From: Desulfovibrio piger
Lineage (GTDB): Bacteria > Desulfobacterota > Desulfovibrionia > Desulfovibrionales > Desulfovibrionaceae
Assembly: GCF_012843875.1 (NCBI RefSeq)
Contig: NZ_JABAFY010000029.1
Location: 1 to 32,635 of the forward strand
DNA length: 32,635 bases
Reading direction: 5' to 3'
Shown here piece by piece: positions 21,414 through 30,720 of this stretch. Below the pieces are notes generated by a model. That model did not search any database and was not told where the DNA came from. It saw only the letters and a program-made list of their open reading frames with translations. Each line of letters opens with the position of its first letter. The stretch's first letter is position 1. A program made the translations under genes and the position numbers.

Positions 21414-24413
21414 TTACCAGTCCAGGGTACGCTTGAAGGCGGTGGTCAGGTCGTCCACGCTTTCCTGCAGGACGGTGACGCCGCCACGGGTCATGGTCAG
21501 GGTGTTGTCGTCGGTGACGGTACCGATGCGGCGGCAGATCTGCCAGCTGCCCAGCATGTCGAGGATCATGGCCAGGTCGGGGCGCACGCTGACGATGAGG
21601 CGGCTGGCCGATTCGCTGTACAGCAGTTCGGTCAGGGTCATGTCTTCCATGGCGGGCACGGCGTCCAGATCGATGTTGGCGCCCAGGCGGCCGCCGATGC
21701 ACATTTCGGCCAGGGCCACGGCCAGACCGCCGTCGGAGCAGTCATGGCAGGCGGACAAGGCGCGCTGGCCCATGAGGCCGTGCACGGCGCGGTAGCGCGG
21801 CATGGCGGTGGAGGCGTCCACATTGGGTACGCGGCCGCCGGTGAGGCCCAGTTCGGAGCAGGCTTCGCTGCCGGCCATTTCACGCCAGGTACCGCCCAGC
21901 ATGTAGATGTGGTGACCGGCGGCCTTGAAGTCCGAGGTCTGGGTGGCGATGACGTTGTTGATGACGCCCATCACCGAGAACAGCACCGTGGGCGGGATGG
22001 AGATCTTTTCGCCGCCGCCGGTGTAGTCGTTCTTCATGGAGTCCTTGCCGGAGATGCAGGGCACGCCGAAAGCCAGGGAGAACTGCTGCAGGGCCTTGCA
22101 GGCGCGCACCAGCTGGGCCAGCTTGTAGCGGCCGTCGGGGGTCTTCTCGCTCTGGACGGGGTCGCACCAGCAGAAGTTGTCCACACCGGCCAGGGCATCG
22201 GGGTTGCCGCCCACGGCCACGGCGTTACGGATGGCTTCGTCCATGGCGTTGGCCATCATCCAGTAGGTGTCGTAGTCGCTGAACTTGGGGCAGATACCGT
22301 GGGAGATGACCAGACCGGCATCGGATTCCAGCAGCGGACGGATGACGCCGGCGTCGGAAGGACCATCGTTCTTGACGCCGCACAGGGGCTTGATGGCGCT
22401 GCCGCCGCGCACTTCGTGGTCGTACTGGCGGATGATGTATTCCTTGGAGCAGATGTTCAGGCGGTTCAGCATGCGGCGCAGGAAGGCGCCCTGTTCGCTG
22501 TCGGGCATGTCCACGCGGATGTCTTCCACCTTGGGGGCTTCCCACACGGCTTCCAGTTCCAGCTGGGGCACGCCGTCATGCATGAATTCCATGGGCAGGG
22601 AGGCCACGGGACGGTCGTTGTAGCGCACGTCGAAGAAGCCGCTGTCGGTGTAGTGGCCCAGGGCGGTGGCTTCCACGTCCATGCGGGCGGCCAGTTCCAT
22701 GAACTCGTCCAGCTTGGCGGGCGGCACGGCCAGGGTCATGCGTTCCTGGGCCTCGGAGAGCAGGATCTCCCAGGGGCGCAGGCCGTCGTACTTGAGGGGG
22801 GCCTTGGCGATGTCCAGCACGCAGCCGCCGGTGTCTTCGGCCATTTCGCCCACGGAGGAGGAAAGGCCGCCGGCGCCGTTGTCGGTGATGGCGTTGTACA
22901 GGCCCAGGTCACGGGCGCGCATGATGAAGTCGTACATCTTGCGCTGGGTGATGGGGTCGCCGATCTGCACGGCCGTGGCCGGGGAACCTTCGTGCAGTTC
23001 CTCGGAGGAGAAGGTGGCGCCGTGGATGCCGTCCTTGCCGATGCGGCCGCCGGTCATGACGATGATGTCGCCCACTTCGGCCTTCTTTTCCCAGCCCTTG
23101 CGGCCGTTGACGTCGGTGGGGATCACACCCACGGTGCCGCAGTAGACCAGGGGCTTGCCCAGGTAGCGTTCATCGAAGACCAGGGAGCCGTTGACGGTGG
23201 GGATGCCGGACTTGTTGCCGCCGTGTTCCACGCCTTCGCGCACGCCTTCCAGCACGCGGCGGGGATGCAGCAGGCGCGGGGGCAGTTCCTTGTCATAGAA
23301 GGGGGAGGCGAAGCAGAACACGTCGGTGTTGCAGACCAGTTCCGCGCCCATGCCGGTGCCCATGGGGTCACGGTTGACGCCCACGATACCGGTGAGGGCG
23401 CCGCCGTAGGGGTCTAGGGCGGAGGGGCTGTTGTGGGTCTCCACCTTGATGCAGGCGTCGTAGCCGTTGATGAAGGCGATGACGCCGGCGTTGTCCTTGA
23501 ACACGGACTTGCAGTAGTCGTCGTCGCCCAGGCGCTTGCGGATGGCGGCCGTGGCGTCACGGATGCAGGTCTTGTACAGGTTGTTGACCTCTTCGCGCTG
23601 GCCGGTCTCCTTGTTCTCGTAATGGATGCGGGAGGCGAAGATCTTGTGCTTGCAGTGTTCGGACCAGGTCTGGGCCAGCACTTCCATTTCCACGTCGGTG
23701 GGGTCGGCGGGCAGACCGGCGGCCTTGCGGCGGGCCTGTTCGTCAGGGGTGGCGAACTGGTCGCGGATGCAGTGCAGCTCGCGCAGGGTCAGGGCCCAGG
23801 TGTTGTCGCGGCTGGCTTTCTGCAGGGCCTCGTCGTCCATGCTGGACAGGGGCACCACGTCCACGGTGTCGTTGGCTTCGCCGGTGACCTTGGCGGCCTG
23901 GGCTTCGAAGCCGGGCTGGGCCTGCCATTCTTCGGCGCTCTTGACGCGGAAGCGCTGGATCAGGGTGTTGCAGAGCAGGTCGCGGGCCAGGGCCTCCACC
24001 TCTTCACGGCCGAGCATGCGGTCGGGCGTGCAGGTGATGCGGTACTGCACCGAGGTGTAGACGCGCAGGCTGTCACGGGCGATGCCCAGCACCATGGCGG
24101 CGGTGTCACGGGCGGTGCGGCCTTCGTTGTCGGTGACGCCGGGGCGGTAGCCCACTTCCACGATCCAGTGGGGGGCGGGTTCCACGAAGGGCAGCGGCTC
24201 CAGCGAGGCCTGCTGCAGGATGGGGTCGTGCCAGATGCCTTCGTCCACCAGACGGTTCACCTGGGCGGCATCCAGACCGTCCACGGTGTAGACTTTGATC
24301 TGACGGATGGCGGCAACGGGGATCTGCAGCGCCTTGAGCAGATGCAGCGCCGTCTTGCGGCCCTGGGTATCGGTAATGTTGGCATGAAGCCCGGTTTCCA
24401 CACGATAGAGCAT
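21414..24413 (-). CDS. purL: Phosphoribosylformylglycinamidine synthase, PurS-PurL fusion
   Basis: This 999-residue enzyme of purine synthesis converts FGAR to FGAM using ATP and ammonia from glutamine. The first ~110 residues (MLYRVETGLHANITD to about RTARDTAAMVLG) resemble PurS-type segments. The rest is PurL: ETHNSPSALDPYGG with the following GIVGVNRDPMGTG, NGAGGLSSSVGEMAE, and CHDCSDGGLAVALAEMC in the second synthase half. There is no C-terminal glutaminase domain, so a separate PurQ is needed. It is far longer than stand-alone PurL (about 740) and shorter than the E. coli type (about 1295). The start at 24413 has GAGGA 5 bases upstream; a longer frame runs back into the prenyl synthase gene and is rejected. 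Confidence 0.95.
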   Translation of the reverse strand: MLYRVETGLHANITDTQGRKTALHLLKALQIPVAAIRQIKVYTVDGLDAAQVNRLVDEGIWHDPILQQASLEPLPFVEPAPHWIVEVGYRPGVTDNEGRTARDTAAMVLGIARDSLRVYTSVQYRITCTPDRMLGREEVEALARDLLCNTLIQRFRVKSAEEWQAQPGFEAQAAKVTGEANDTVDVVPLSSMDDEALQKASRDNTWALTLRELHCIRDQFATPDEQARRKAAGLPADPTDVEMEVLAQTWSEHCKHKIFASRIHYENKETGQREEVNNLYKTCIRDATAAIRKRLGDDDYCKSVFKDNAGVIAFINGYDACIKVETHNSPSALDPYGGALTGIVGVNRDPMGTGMGAELVCNTDVFCFASPFYDKELPPRLLHPRRVLEGVREGVEHGGNKSGIPTVNGSLVFDERYLGKPLVYCGTVGVIPTDVNGRKGWEKKAEVGDIIVMTGGRIGKDGIHGATFSSEELHEGSPATAVQIGDPITQRKMYDFIMRARDLGLYNAITDNGAGGLSSSVGEMAEDTGGCVLDIAKAPLKYDGLRPWEILLSEAQERMTLAVPPAKLDEFMELAARMDVEATALGHYTDSGFFDVRYNDRPVASLPMEFMHDGVPQLELEAVWEAPKVEDIRVDMPDSEQGAFLRRMLNRLNICSKEYIIRQYDHEVRGGSAIKPLCGVKNDGPSDAGVIRPLLESDAGLVISHGICPKFSDYDTYWMMANAMDEAIRNAVAVGGNPDALAGVDNFCWCDPVQSEKTPDGRYKLAQLVRACKALQQFSLAFGVPCISGKDSMKNDYTGGGEKISIPPTVLFSVMGVINNVIATQTSDFKAAGHHIYMLGGTWREMAGSEACSELGLTGGRVPNVDASTAMPRYRAVHGLMGQRALSACHDCSDGGLAVALAEMCIGGRLGANIDLDAVPAMEDMTLTELLYSESASRLIVSVRPDLAMILDMLGSWQICRRIGTVTDDNTLTMTRGGVTVLQESVDDLTTAFKRTLDW

Positions 24414-24465
24414 ACGGTCCTCGCTTTGGCGGCGGGAATCCCGCCGGTTCTCCGTAATAAGGCGA

Positions 24466-25431
24466 TTATTTTTTGCGGTCGCGAACGTAGTCGGCCATTT
24501 GTTGCAGGATGTCCTGTTCCGGTCCCGAGGGCAGGGTGGCCAGGGCCGCGCGGGCCTTGTCCAGATAGCCTTCGGCAGCCATGCGCGTGGCCTGGTCGAA
24601 GCCGGCCGCACGGATGCTGTCAGCGATGCGCTCGGCGTCGCTGTCGGTGAAGGAAGCGTCATTGAAGGCCTGATCGAAGGCCGCGCGGGCGGCATCGTCC
24701 AGGCTGTCGCGGTACATGCGCAGGGGCGGGGTCAGTTTGCCCTCGCGCACGTCGCCGCCCGAAGGTTTGCCCGTGACGCTCTGGGGGGCGAAGTCCAGGG
24801 CGTCGTCCACGATCTGGAAGGCCATGCCGATGTTCTCGCCATACGCGGCGGCGGCTTCCACCAGGGCATCGTCGGCACCGGCGCGCAGGGCGCCCAGCTG
24901 GCACGAGGCCCGGATCAGCCAGGCCGTCTTGCCGCGGATGATCTCCTCGTATTCCTCGGCGGTGGTCTCCACCTGATGCTGGGCCGCGATCTCCAGGATC
25001 TCACCGGCGGCGGTGCGGCTGGTGGCCTCGGAGAAGCAGAGGCACAGGCGCGGGTCGCCGCACTGGGCCACCAGGGCATTGGCATGGGCCAGCATGGCAT
25101 CGCCGGCCAGGATGGTGCTGGTGGCGCTGAAAATGGTGTGCGCGGCGGGTTTGCCGCGACGGGTATCGGCATTGTCCAGCACGTCGTCATGCAGCAGCGT
25201 GGCGGCATGGAGCATCTCCATGGTGACGGCCAGATCGTAGATGTCTTTTTTGTCATAGCCCAGCAGGCGGGCCATGAGGATGGTCAGCAGGGGGCGCAGG
25301 CGTTTGCCGCCCGCTTCGAAAATGTGGCGGGCGATGGGGCGCACGGGATGGGGCAGGCCCTCGGCGGCCCGGGAAAGAGCCTTGTTGATGGGGGGCAGTT
25401 CCAGTGCCAGACGGGCTTTCAGAAGCAGCAT
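24466..25431 (-). CDS. Long-chain polyprenyl diphosphate synthase
   Basis: This 321-residue trans-prenyltransferase elongates isoprenoid diphosphates with IPP. GGKRLRPLL is at about 41-49. The first aspartate-rich motif DDVLD is at 82-86, followed by NADTRRGKP, and the second is QIVDDALDFA. These blocks match the octaprenyl/heptaprenyl synthase group. Its neighbours are mqnB immediately upstream and ubiE/menG about 2.5 kb away, so making the menaquinone side chain is the likely role. The chain length cannot be read with confidence. The gene starts 14 bases after the mqnB stop with only a weak ribosome binding site, suggesting translational coupling. Confidence 0.93.
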   Translation of the reverse strand: MLLLKARLALELPPINKALSRAAEGLPHPVRPIARHIFEAGGKRLRPLLTILMARLLGYDKKDIYDLAVTMEMLHAATLLHDDVLDNADTRRGKPAAHTIFSATSTILAGDAMLAHANALVAQCGDPRLCLCFSEATSRTAAGEILEIAAQHQVETTAEEYEEIIRGKTAWLIRASCQLGALRAGADDALVEAAAAYGENIGMAFQIVDDALDFAPQSVTGKPSGGDVREGKLTPPLRMYRDSLDDAARAAFDQAFNDASFTDSDAERIADSIRAAGFDQATRMAAEGYLDKARAALATLPSGPEQDILQQMADYVRDRKK

Positions 25432-25445
25432 AGCGACATCTCGGT

Positions 25446-26183
25446 TTATGGTGCGGGGCGCCAGATATCCGCCAGACGGCGCATGGCTCCCGGAAAATCC
25501 GTTTCATGCGGTGCGCGCGGCCCCACCCGGTTGGAAACGCTGCGTACCTCCACACAGGCGATGCCCTGGCGGGCGCAGGCCAGCGCCACGGCAAAACCTT
25601 CCATATTTTCCAGCAGGGCCCCGGGATGGGCCTGCCGGAGCTGTCCCACACGCTGCCGGGAAGCGCTGACGCCCGCCACGCTCAGGGACGTGGCCGCGGG
25701 CAGGGAGCACAGCCCGTGCAGGCAGGCGGGCAGCTGCGCGGGAGCGGCCAGGGGCAGACGGTCGAAGACCGGCCCGTGCGGCCCTTCCCACTGGGGAAAA
25801 CCGAACGACGGGCCGTCCACAGCCGTCCCGTCGTGCAGGCCGTATTCCGGCCAGATCTCTTCCTCCACCCGCCAGAGCGAACGGAGGGGCGCCCGTTGCA
25901 GGTCCATGCTGCCGGCCACGCCCACGTTGAGCACCAGCGAGACCGCATGTCCGGCCTGTCGGGCCCCAGCCAATGCCAGCCCCATGCCGAGGGCGGCGTT
26001 GACGGGCCCCACGCCGGTGATGCAGGCCAGGGCCGGCAGGCCCAGGTGCAGGGGCAGCAATTCCTGCTCCGGCAGGCCGGTCTGCGCCGCCGGGCCGCAT
26101 GCCGCTCCGGGAGCGGGACCCAGGGCCTGTTCCGGCAGGGCGGACAGCAGTTCGCGGGCGGTGGCGGCACAGACCAGCAGCAC
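25446..26183 (-). CDS. mqnB: Futalosine hydrolase
   Basis: This 245-residue cytosolic nucleosidase of the MTA/SAH family removes the base from futalosine to give dehypoxanthine futalosine in the futalosine route to menaquinone. Supporting blocks are ITGVGPVNAALGMGLAL, LVLNVGVAGSMD with the purine-pocket glycine run, LENMEGFAVALACARQGI with the catalytic-region Glu residues, and EVRSVSNRVGPR, typical of MqnB rather than MTA nucleosidase. The start is a GTG at 26183, five bases after the stop of the sugar dehydrogenase; there is no better Met nearby. Position in front of a polyprenyl synthase supports a menaquinone role. Other mqn genes are outside the window. Confidence 0.9.
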   Translation of the reverse strand: MLLVCAATARELLSALPEQALGPAPGAACGPAAQTGLPEQELLPLHLGLPALACITGVGPVNAALGMGLALAGARQAGHAVSLVLNVGVAGSMDLQRAPLRSLWRVEEEIWPEYGLHDGTAVDGPSFGFPQWEGPHGPVFDRLPLAAPAQLPACLHGLCSLPAATSLSVAGVSASRQRVGQLRQAHPGALLENMEGFAVALACARQGIACVEVRSVSNRVGPRAPHETDFPGAMRRLADIWRPAP

Positions 26184-26188
26184 GGCGC

Positions 26189-27502
<1,314 letters not shown>

Positions 27503-27547
27503 CGTTTTATCCTTTACAAAAATGCCTGTTTCCGCCATGTGAAAGAC

Positions 27548-27748
27548 ATGACTTTTGACTGGAAACCATTTCTTGTGGCATTGGGTTTGGCCATCCTTCT
27601 GGAAGGCCTGGTCTGGGCTCTGGCTCCCGACGCCATGCGACGGGCAGTGATCCTCATCGCGCAGATGCCCAAAAGCTCCATACGGGTCCTCGGGCTGGCG
27701 GCGCTGGCTCTGGGCCTCTTTCTTGTATGGCTGGCCCGCAGCGCCTGA
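27548..27748 (+). CDS. DUF2065-family small membrane protein (YjeT-like)
   Basis: This 66-residue protein has two hydrophobic helices joined by a short charged loop: LVALGLAILLEGLVWALAP, then MRRAVILIAQMPKSS, then VLGLAALALGLFLVWLA. This is the layout of the YjeT/DUF2065 family of unknown function. The ATG at 27548 is chosen because family members start just before the first helix; a GTG three codons earlier is possible. It is embedded at the end of a long false plus-strand frame antisense to the dehydrogenase, from which only this part is real. It is divergent from the dehydrogenase gene, with 45 bases between the starts. A terminator follows. Confidence 0.8.
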   Translation: MTFDWKPFLVALGLAILLEGLVWALAPDAMRRAVILIAQMPKSSIRVLGLAALALGLFLVWLARSA

Positions 27749-27774
27749 GCTTGAGGCTTTTTTCCGCATGCATG

Positions 27775-27803
27775 ACGGCGTCCCTTGGGGCGCCGTTTTT
27801 TTG
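27775..27803 (+). terminator. Terminator of the DUF2065 gene
   Basis: The stem ACGGCG/CGCCGT (27775-27780 and 27791-27796), extended by CCC/GGG pairs, is followed by seven T. Confidence 0.85.
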
Positions 27804-27873
27804 TGCCGGAGGATGGCGCCGGGTCGTCCCGCCTGCGGCGGGGAAGCCGGCGCTATCGCAGCGCGCTGGCCCG

Positions 27874-28587
27874 CTAGAGGGCCTTTTCGCCCACATGCAG
27901 GCAGACGATGCCCGACGTGAGCTTGATATGCCAGGCCCGCGCGAAACCGGCATCGGTCATTTCCTTTTCCAGGGCAGGGGCCGTGGGGAAATTGCGGATG
28001 GTCTCGGCCAGATACTCATAGGCGCCCGGGTCGCGGGAGACCATCTTGCCGATACGCGGCAGGATCCTGTCCAGATAAAAATTGTACAGACCGCCCCAGA
28101 TGCGTTCGCTGCCGGAGCCGAACTCCAGGATGCAGGCGCGGCCGCCGGGGGTGAGCACGCGCAGCATCTCGGCAAAGGCCTCGGAGCGCGGCTTGATGTT
28201 GCGGATGCCGAAGGCCATGGTCACGCAGTCCACCGAAGCGTCGGGCAGGGGCAGCTTTTTGGCGTCAGCGGCCACGGGCATGATGGCCCGGGCGTTGTCG
28301 CCCTTGAGCTTGTGCAGGCCGCGCTGGAGCATGGGCGGGCAAAAGTCCATGGCGGGCACCTGCACATGCGGGTATTTGCGGCGGATGGCCAGCGAGACGT
28401 CCAGGGTACCTGCGGCCAGGTCGAGCACGCGGTTGGTGCTGCCCACGCGCACGTTCTTGGCCAGCACATGGCGCCAGTAATAGTCGATGCCCAGGCTCAG
28501 CGTATGGTTGAGCAGGTCGTAGAAGCCGGCGATGCGGCCGAACATGCCGGAGACGGCAGCGTCATGCTGGGGGCGGGGATCAGTCAC
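27874..28587 (-). CDS. ubiE: Demethylmenaquinone methyltransferase (UbiE/MenG)
   Basis: This 237-residue SAM-dependent C-methyltransferase carries out the last step of menaquinone synthesis. Family blocks are MFGRIAGFYDLLNHTLSLGID, DLAAGTLDVSLAI (motif I), DFCPPML, PLPDASVDCVTMAFGIRNI (the diagnostic GIRN) and LTPGGRACILEFG. Motif I has Leu where most members have the second Gly (GTGD), an unusual substitution in the SAM loop. The start is GTG with GGAGG 6 bases upstream, inside the end of a 57-codon gene with which it overlaps by 8 bases. It would complete the menaquinone head group whose earlier steps include mqnB, about 1.7 kb away. Confidence 0.93.
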   Translation of the reverse strand: MTDPRPQHDAAVSGMFGRIAGFYDLLNHTLSLGIDYYWRHVLAKNVRVGSTNRVLDLAAGTLDVSLAIRRKYPHVQVPAMDFCPPMLQRGLHKLKGDNARAIMPVAADAKKLPLPDASVDCVTMAFGIRNIKPRSEAFAEMLRVLTPGGRACILEFGSGSERIWGGLYNFYLDRILPRIGKMVSRDPGAYEYLAETIRNFPTAPALEKEMTDAGFARAWHIKLTSGIVCLHVGEKAL

Positions 28588-28753
28588 GTCCGGCCTCCCT
28601 GGGCGCGTTGCCCTGGCGGATGGCTTCGCAGACCACGCGGTACACGGCGGGAAAGACCTCGGCGAAGTTGCCCGGCGAAACCGTGCGCGTCTCGATGAAT
28701 TTGGCGGTCAGTTCCTTGGCGACCTGAAGGGCTTCCTTGCTGTCTTTGTCCAT
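28580..28753 (-). CDS. Small conserved-looking protein overlapping ubiE
   Basis: This 57-residue protein, MDKDSKEALQVAKELTAKF onward, has no signal or membrane segment and is predicted to be helical and cytosolic. I do not recognise the family. The start at 28753 has GAGG 6 bases upstream. Its TGA lies within the first codons of ubiE (8-base overlap), so ubiE translation is probably coupled to it. It is preceded by a promoter and a structured leader. A longer frame upstream would read through that leader and is not supported. Confidence 0.75.
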   Translation of the reverse strand: MDKDSKEALQVAKELTAKFIETRTVSPGNFAEVFPAVYRVVCEAIRQGNAPREAGRD

Positions 28754-28778
28754 ACCTGGCCTCGTGGCATACAAAATG

Positions 28779-28835
28779 AAAAACCCGTCCACTGGGGAAT
28801 GGCCTTGACCCACAACGGGAAAACGCCGGACGGGT
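28779..28835 (-). promoter_or_regulatory. Attenuator-like hairpin in the leader of the ubiE operon
   Basis: On the minus strand ACCCGTCC pairs with GGACGGGT across a 37-base loop and is followed by TTTTTCATTTTG, the layout of a factor-independent terminator. It sits between the promoter and the first gene rather than after a gene. A second hairpin lies upstream at 28881-28912 (GGCC...ACAGG with CCTGT...GGCC). Together they suggest transcription attenuation. Confidence 0.45.
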
Positions 28836-28919
28836 AAAGGAACGGAAACGGCGGCCCCCGCCCCTTTTGTTTTTGATTCGGGCCTGTACAGGACTGCTGC
28901 CTGTAAAAGGCCGTCTGTC

Positions 28920-28948
28920 AGCATATGCGCTAACGGTGCGCTTGGCAA
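28920..28948 (-). promoter_or_regulatory. Promoter of the small-ORF/ubiE operon
   Basis: On the minus strand TTGCCA is followed by a 17-base spacer and TATGCT. The predicted leader to the first start codon is about 160 bases. Confidence 0.6.
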
Positions 28949-28996
28949 GTCGATGCCCCCGCGGGAGCGGGGGCGGAAAAGGCCGTGCGCGCAGGG

Positions 28997-29015
28997 AAAA
29001 AGGCCGCTCAGGCCT
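28997..29015 (-). terminator. Terminator overlapping the end of the coiled-coil gene
   Basis: On the minus strand AGGCC and GGCCT pair around TGAGC, which contains the stop codon, and are followed by TTTTTCCC. The stem is short (5 bp). Confidence 0.5.
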
Positions 29016-29955
29016 GGTCCCCCATCAGGCGTCGGATTTCTTCATGCAGGATCCGCGCCGCAGCGGCGGCGGCCGCCTTTTCCACGTATTTGTCAAAATC
29101 CGTCATCAGGTCGCCAAGCTGGTGTTCCAGGGCTTCCACCCGCTGTGCCAGCATCCGCCGCTCTTCCTCAAGACGGGCCACGCGTTCGCTGTCCGCAGTG
29201 GCCGGGGCCTCTCCGGAAGCGGCCGGAGCGTCCTGCAGGGCCTGTACCTGTTCTTCCAGATGGGTGAGGCGTTCCACGGTCTCCATGAGCAGGGTGCCGT
29301 CACTGTGGCTGCCCCCGGTCTGGCTCTCCAGACTGTCGAGACGCTGCAGCATCTCCTGGCGTTCGCCCTCCAGCGCGGAAAGGCGCTCCATGCTTTCCAT
29401 AAGCAGGACGCTGTCGGGCGCTCCGGCCATGCTGCCGGAGGCGGTGTCTGCCGTGGCGGGCAGGGCCTGCACCTGCTCTTCCAGATGGGTGAGACGCTCC
29501 ACGGTCTCCATGAGCAGGGTGGCGTCGCTGTGGCCGTTCCCGGCCCGGCCTTCCAGGGCGCTCAGGCGACGGTCGAGCTGGCGGCAGCTTTCTTCCAGGC
29601 TGCTGATGCGCTCCAGGCTTTCCGGCAGCAGGGGGCTTTCGGTGCCGGTCTGCGCCGCCAGAGCGGCCAGATGCAGGCCCGTATCGCCGATCACGGCCGC
29701 GGAGGCATCCAGCTGGGCCTCCCAGTCCCGGGCGGGGGGCACGTCCTCGACGGCGGGCGCGGGGGACGGCACGGGCTCGTGATCCTGGACAGGCAGCAGG
29801 AGCAGGTCGTCAGGAGCCGGGGCGGCCGTTGCCGGAGCCTCGTCGGGCAAGGGGAGGGGCTCAGGCGTTTTGGGGCTGTTTTTCGGCAGGTCAGGGCCTT
29901 TTTCGATAAGGTCCGTCAGTTCGATGATCTCGTTTTGCTCGGCAGATGCGGCCAT
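29008..29955 (-). CDS. Coiled-coil protein with four-fold ~37-residue repeat
   Basis: This 315-residue acidic protein is predicted to be cytosolic; there is no signal or membrane segment. It begins with IIELTDLIEKG, then a Pro/Ala-rich linker to about residue 75. From 109 onward a heptad-rich segment repeats with regular spacing: LLPESLERISSLE at 109, LLMETVERLTHLE at 147, LLMESMERLSALE at 184 and LLMETVERLTHLE at 222, that is every 37-38 residues. The copies at 147 and 222 are identical over LLMETVERLTHLEEQVQAL. The C-terminus is another coiled coil with an Ala run (294-300) ending in RRLMGDQA. GAGAGG precedes the ATG. I do not recognise the family; a scaffold or polar/cytoskeletal role is possible. 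Confidence 0.85.
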   Translation of the reverse strand: MAASAEQNEIIELTDLIEKGPDLPKNSPKTPEPLPLPDEAPATAAPAPDDLLLLPVQDHEPVPSPAPAVEDVPPARDWEAQLDASAAVIGDTGLHLAALAAQTGTESPLLPESLERISSLEESCRQLDRRLSALEGRAGNGHSDATLLMETVERLTHLEEQVQALPATADTASGSMAGAPDSVLLMESMERLSALEGERQEMLQRLDSLESQTGGSHSDGTLLMETVERLTHLEEQVQALQDAPAASGEAPATADSERVARLEEERRMLAQRVEALEHQLGDLMTDFDKYVEKAAAAAAARILHEEIRRLMGDQA

Positions 29956-30041
29956 GGGCGCCTCTCATGCAGGATGGTTGGTGATCCGGTTCCTCAACGG
30001 CTTGCCCTGCATAGCAGCTCATGCTCCAAAAGGCAAACCGC

Positions 30042-30072
30042 CAAAAAGAAAAGCCGCGGTTTCCCGCGGCTT
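30042..30072 (-). terminator. Terminator of the cytochrome c3 gene
   Basis: A perfect 9-bp stem (AAGCCGCGG/CCGCGGCTT) with a GAAA loop on the minus strand is followed by TTCTTTTTGG. It starts about 24 bases past the stop. Confidence 0.9.
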
Positions 30073-30095
30073 GCAATGCGAAAATGGATGACGGC

Positions 30096-30503
30096 CTACG
30101 GATGGCACTTGGACTTGGCGCAACCGGTGAGGTCCTTCTTCAGGTCAGGCTTTTCGGCCACGACCTTGACGTGACAGGACAGGCAGCTCTGATGCTTCAG
30201 GGGGGCATCGGCCTTTTCCTTGGCGTGCATCACATAGTACAGGCTGTTGGTCCCCTTCTTGTCCTTCAGGTTGTCATGACAGCCGGCGGTGGCGCACTTG
30301 GCATAGCTTTCCTTGCCGTCCACAGGGTGGTGGCAGACGACGCATTCCACGGTCTTGTGGGTGGAGTGGTTGAAGGTCACCGGCTTTTTGGGGTTGGAAC
30401 CTTGCAGGACGAGACCGTCAGCCGGGACAGGGGGCTGGGCCGCGATGGCGGGCACGGACAGGGCCAGAGCCAGGACACCGGCAGACAACAGGGCGAACTT
30501 CAT
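30096..30503 (-). CDS. Periplasmic tetraheme cytochrome c3
   Basis: This 135-residue precursor has a signal peptide (MKFALLSAGVLALALSVPAIAA). The mature protein carries four heme sites in the order CVVCH, CATAGCH, CLSCH and CAKSKCH, the CX2C/CX4C/CX2C/CX4C pattern of type I cytochrome c3 of sulfate reducers. The extra His residues expected as distal ligands include VTFNHSTHK. It shuttles electrons from periplasmic hydrogenases and formate dehydrogenases to membrane complexes. GAGGAGG lies 6 bases before the ATG, and a near-consensus promoter and strong terminator surround it, consistent with a highly expressed single gene. This is the best marker for the organism type in the window. Confidence 0.97.
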   Translation of the reverse strand: MKFALLSAGVLALALSVPAIAAQPPVPADGLVLQGSNPKKPVTFNHSTHKTVECVVCHHPVDGKESYAKCATAGCHDNLKDKKGTNSLYYVMHAKEKADAPLKHQSCLSCHVKVVAEKPDLKKDLTGCAKSKCHP

Positions 30504-30577
30504 GACAACCTCCTCACAGGCTAGTCGAACCTTGGGACGCGCGGAACGGCTCCGGGACGTCACAGACAGATAACAAA

Positions 30578-30606
30578 TCAATACGCCGGGTTGCAGAATG
30601 TGTCAA
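30578..30606 (-). promoter_or_regulatory. Promoter of the cytochrome c3 gene
   Basis: On the minus strand a perfect TTGACA is followed by 17 bases and TATTGA(T). The start codon is about 75 bases downstream of the -10 box. Confidence 0.75.
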
Positions 30607-30720
30607 CGTGGGTGGCGGAAAATCCGCACGGCCTTCGGGCAGGCGGGAACGCCGGAAAAACGTCCGCCTGCCGTGAAGTTGTAGCGCGATTTTATAAAAT
30701 TTTTCTTGAAAATCGAAAGA

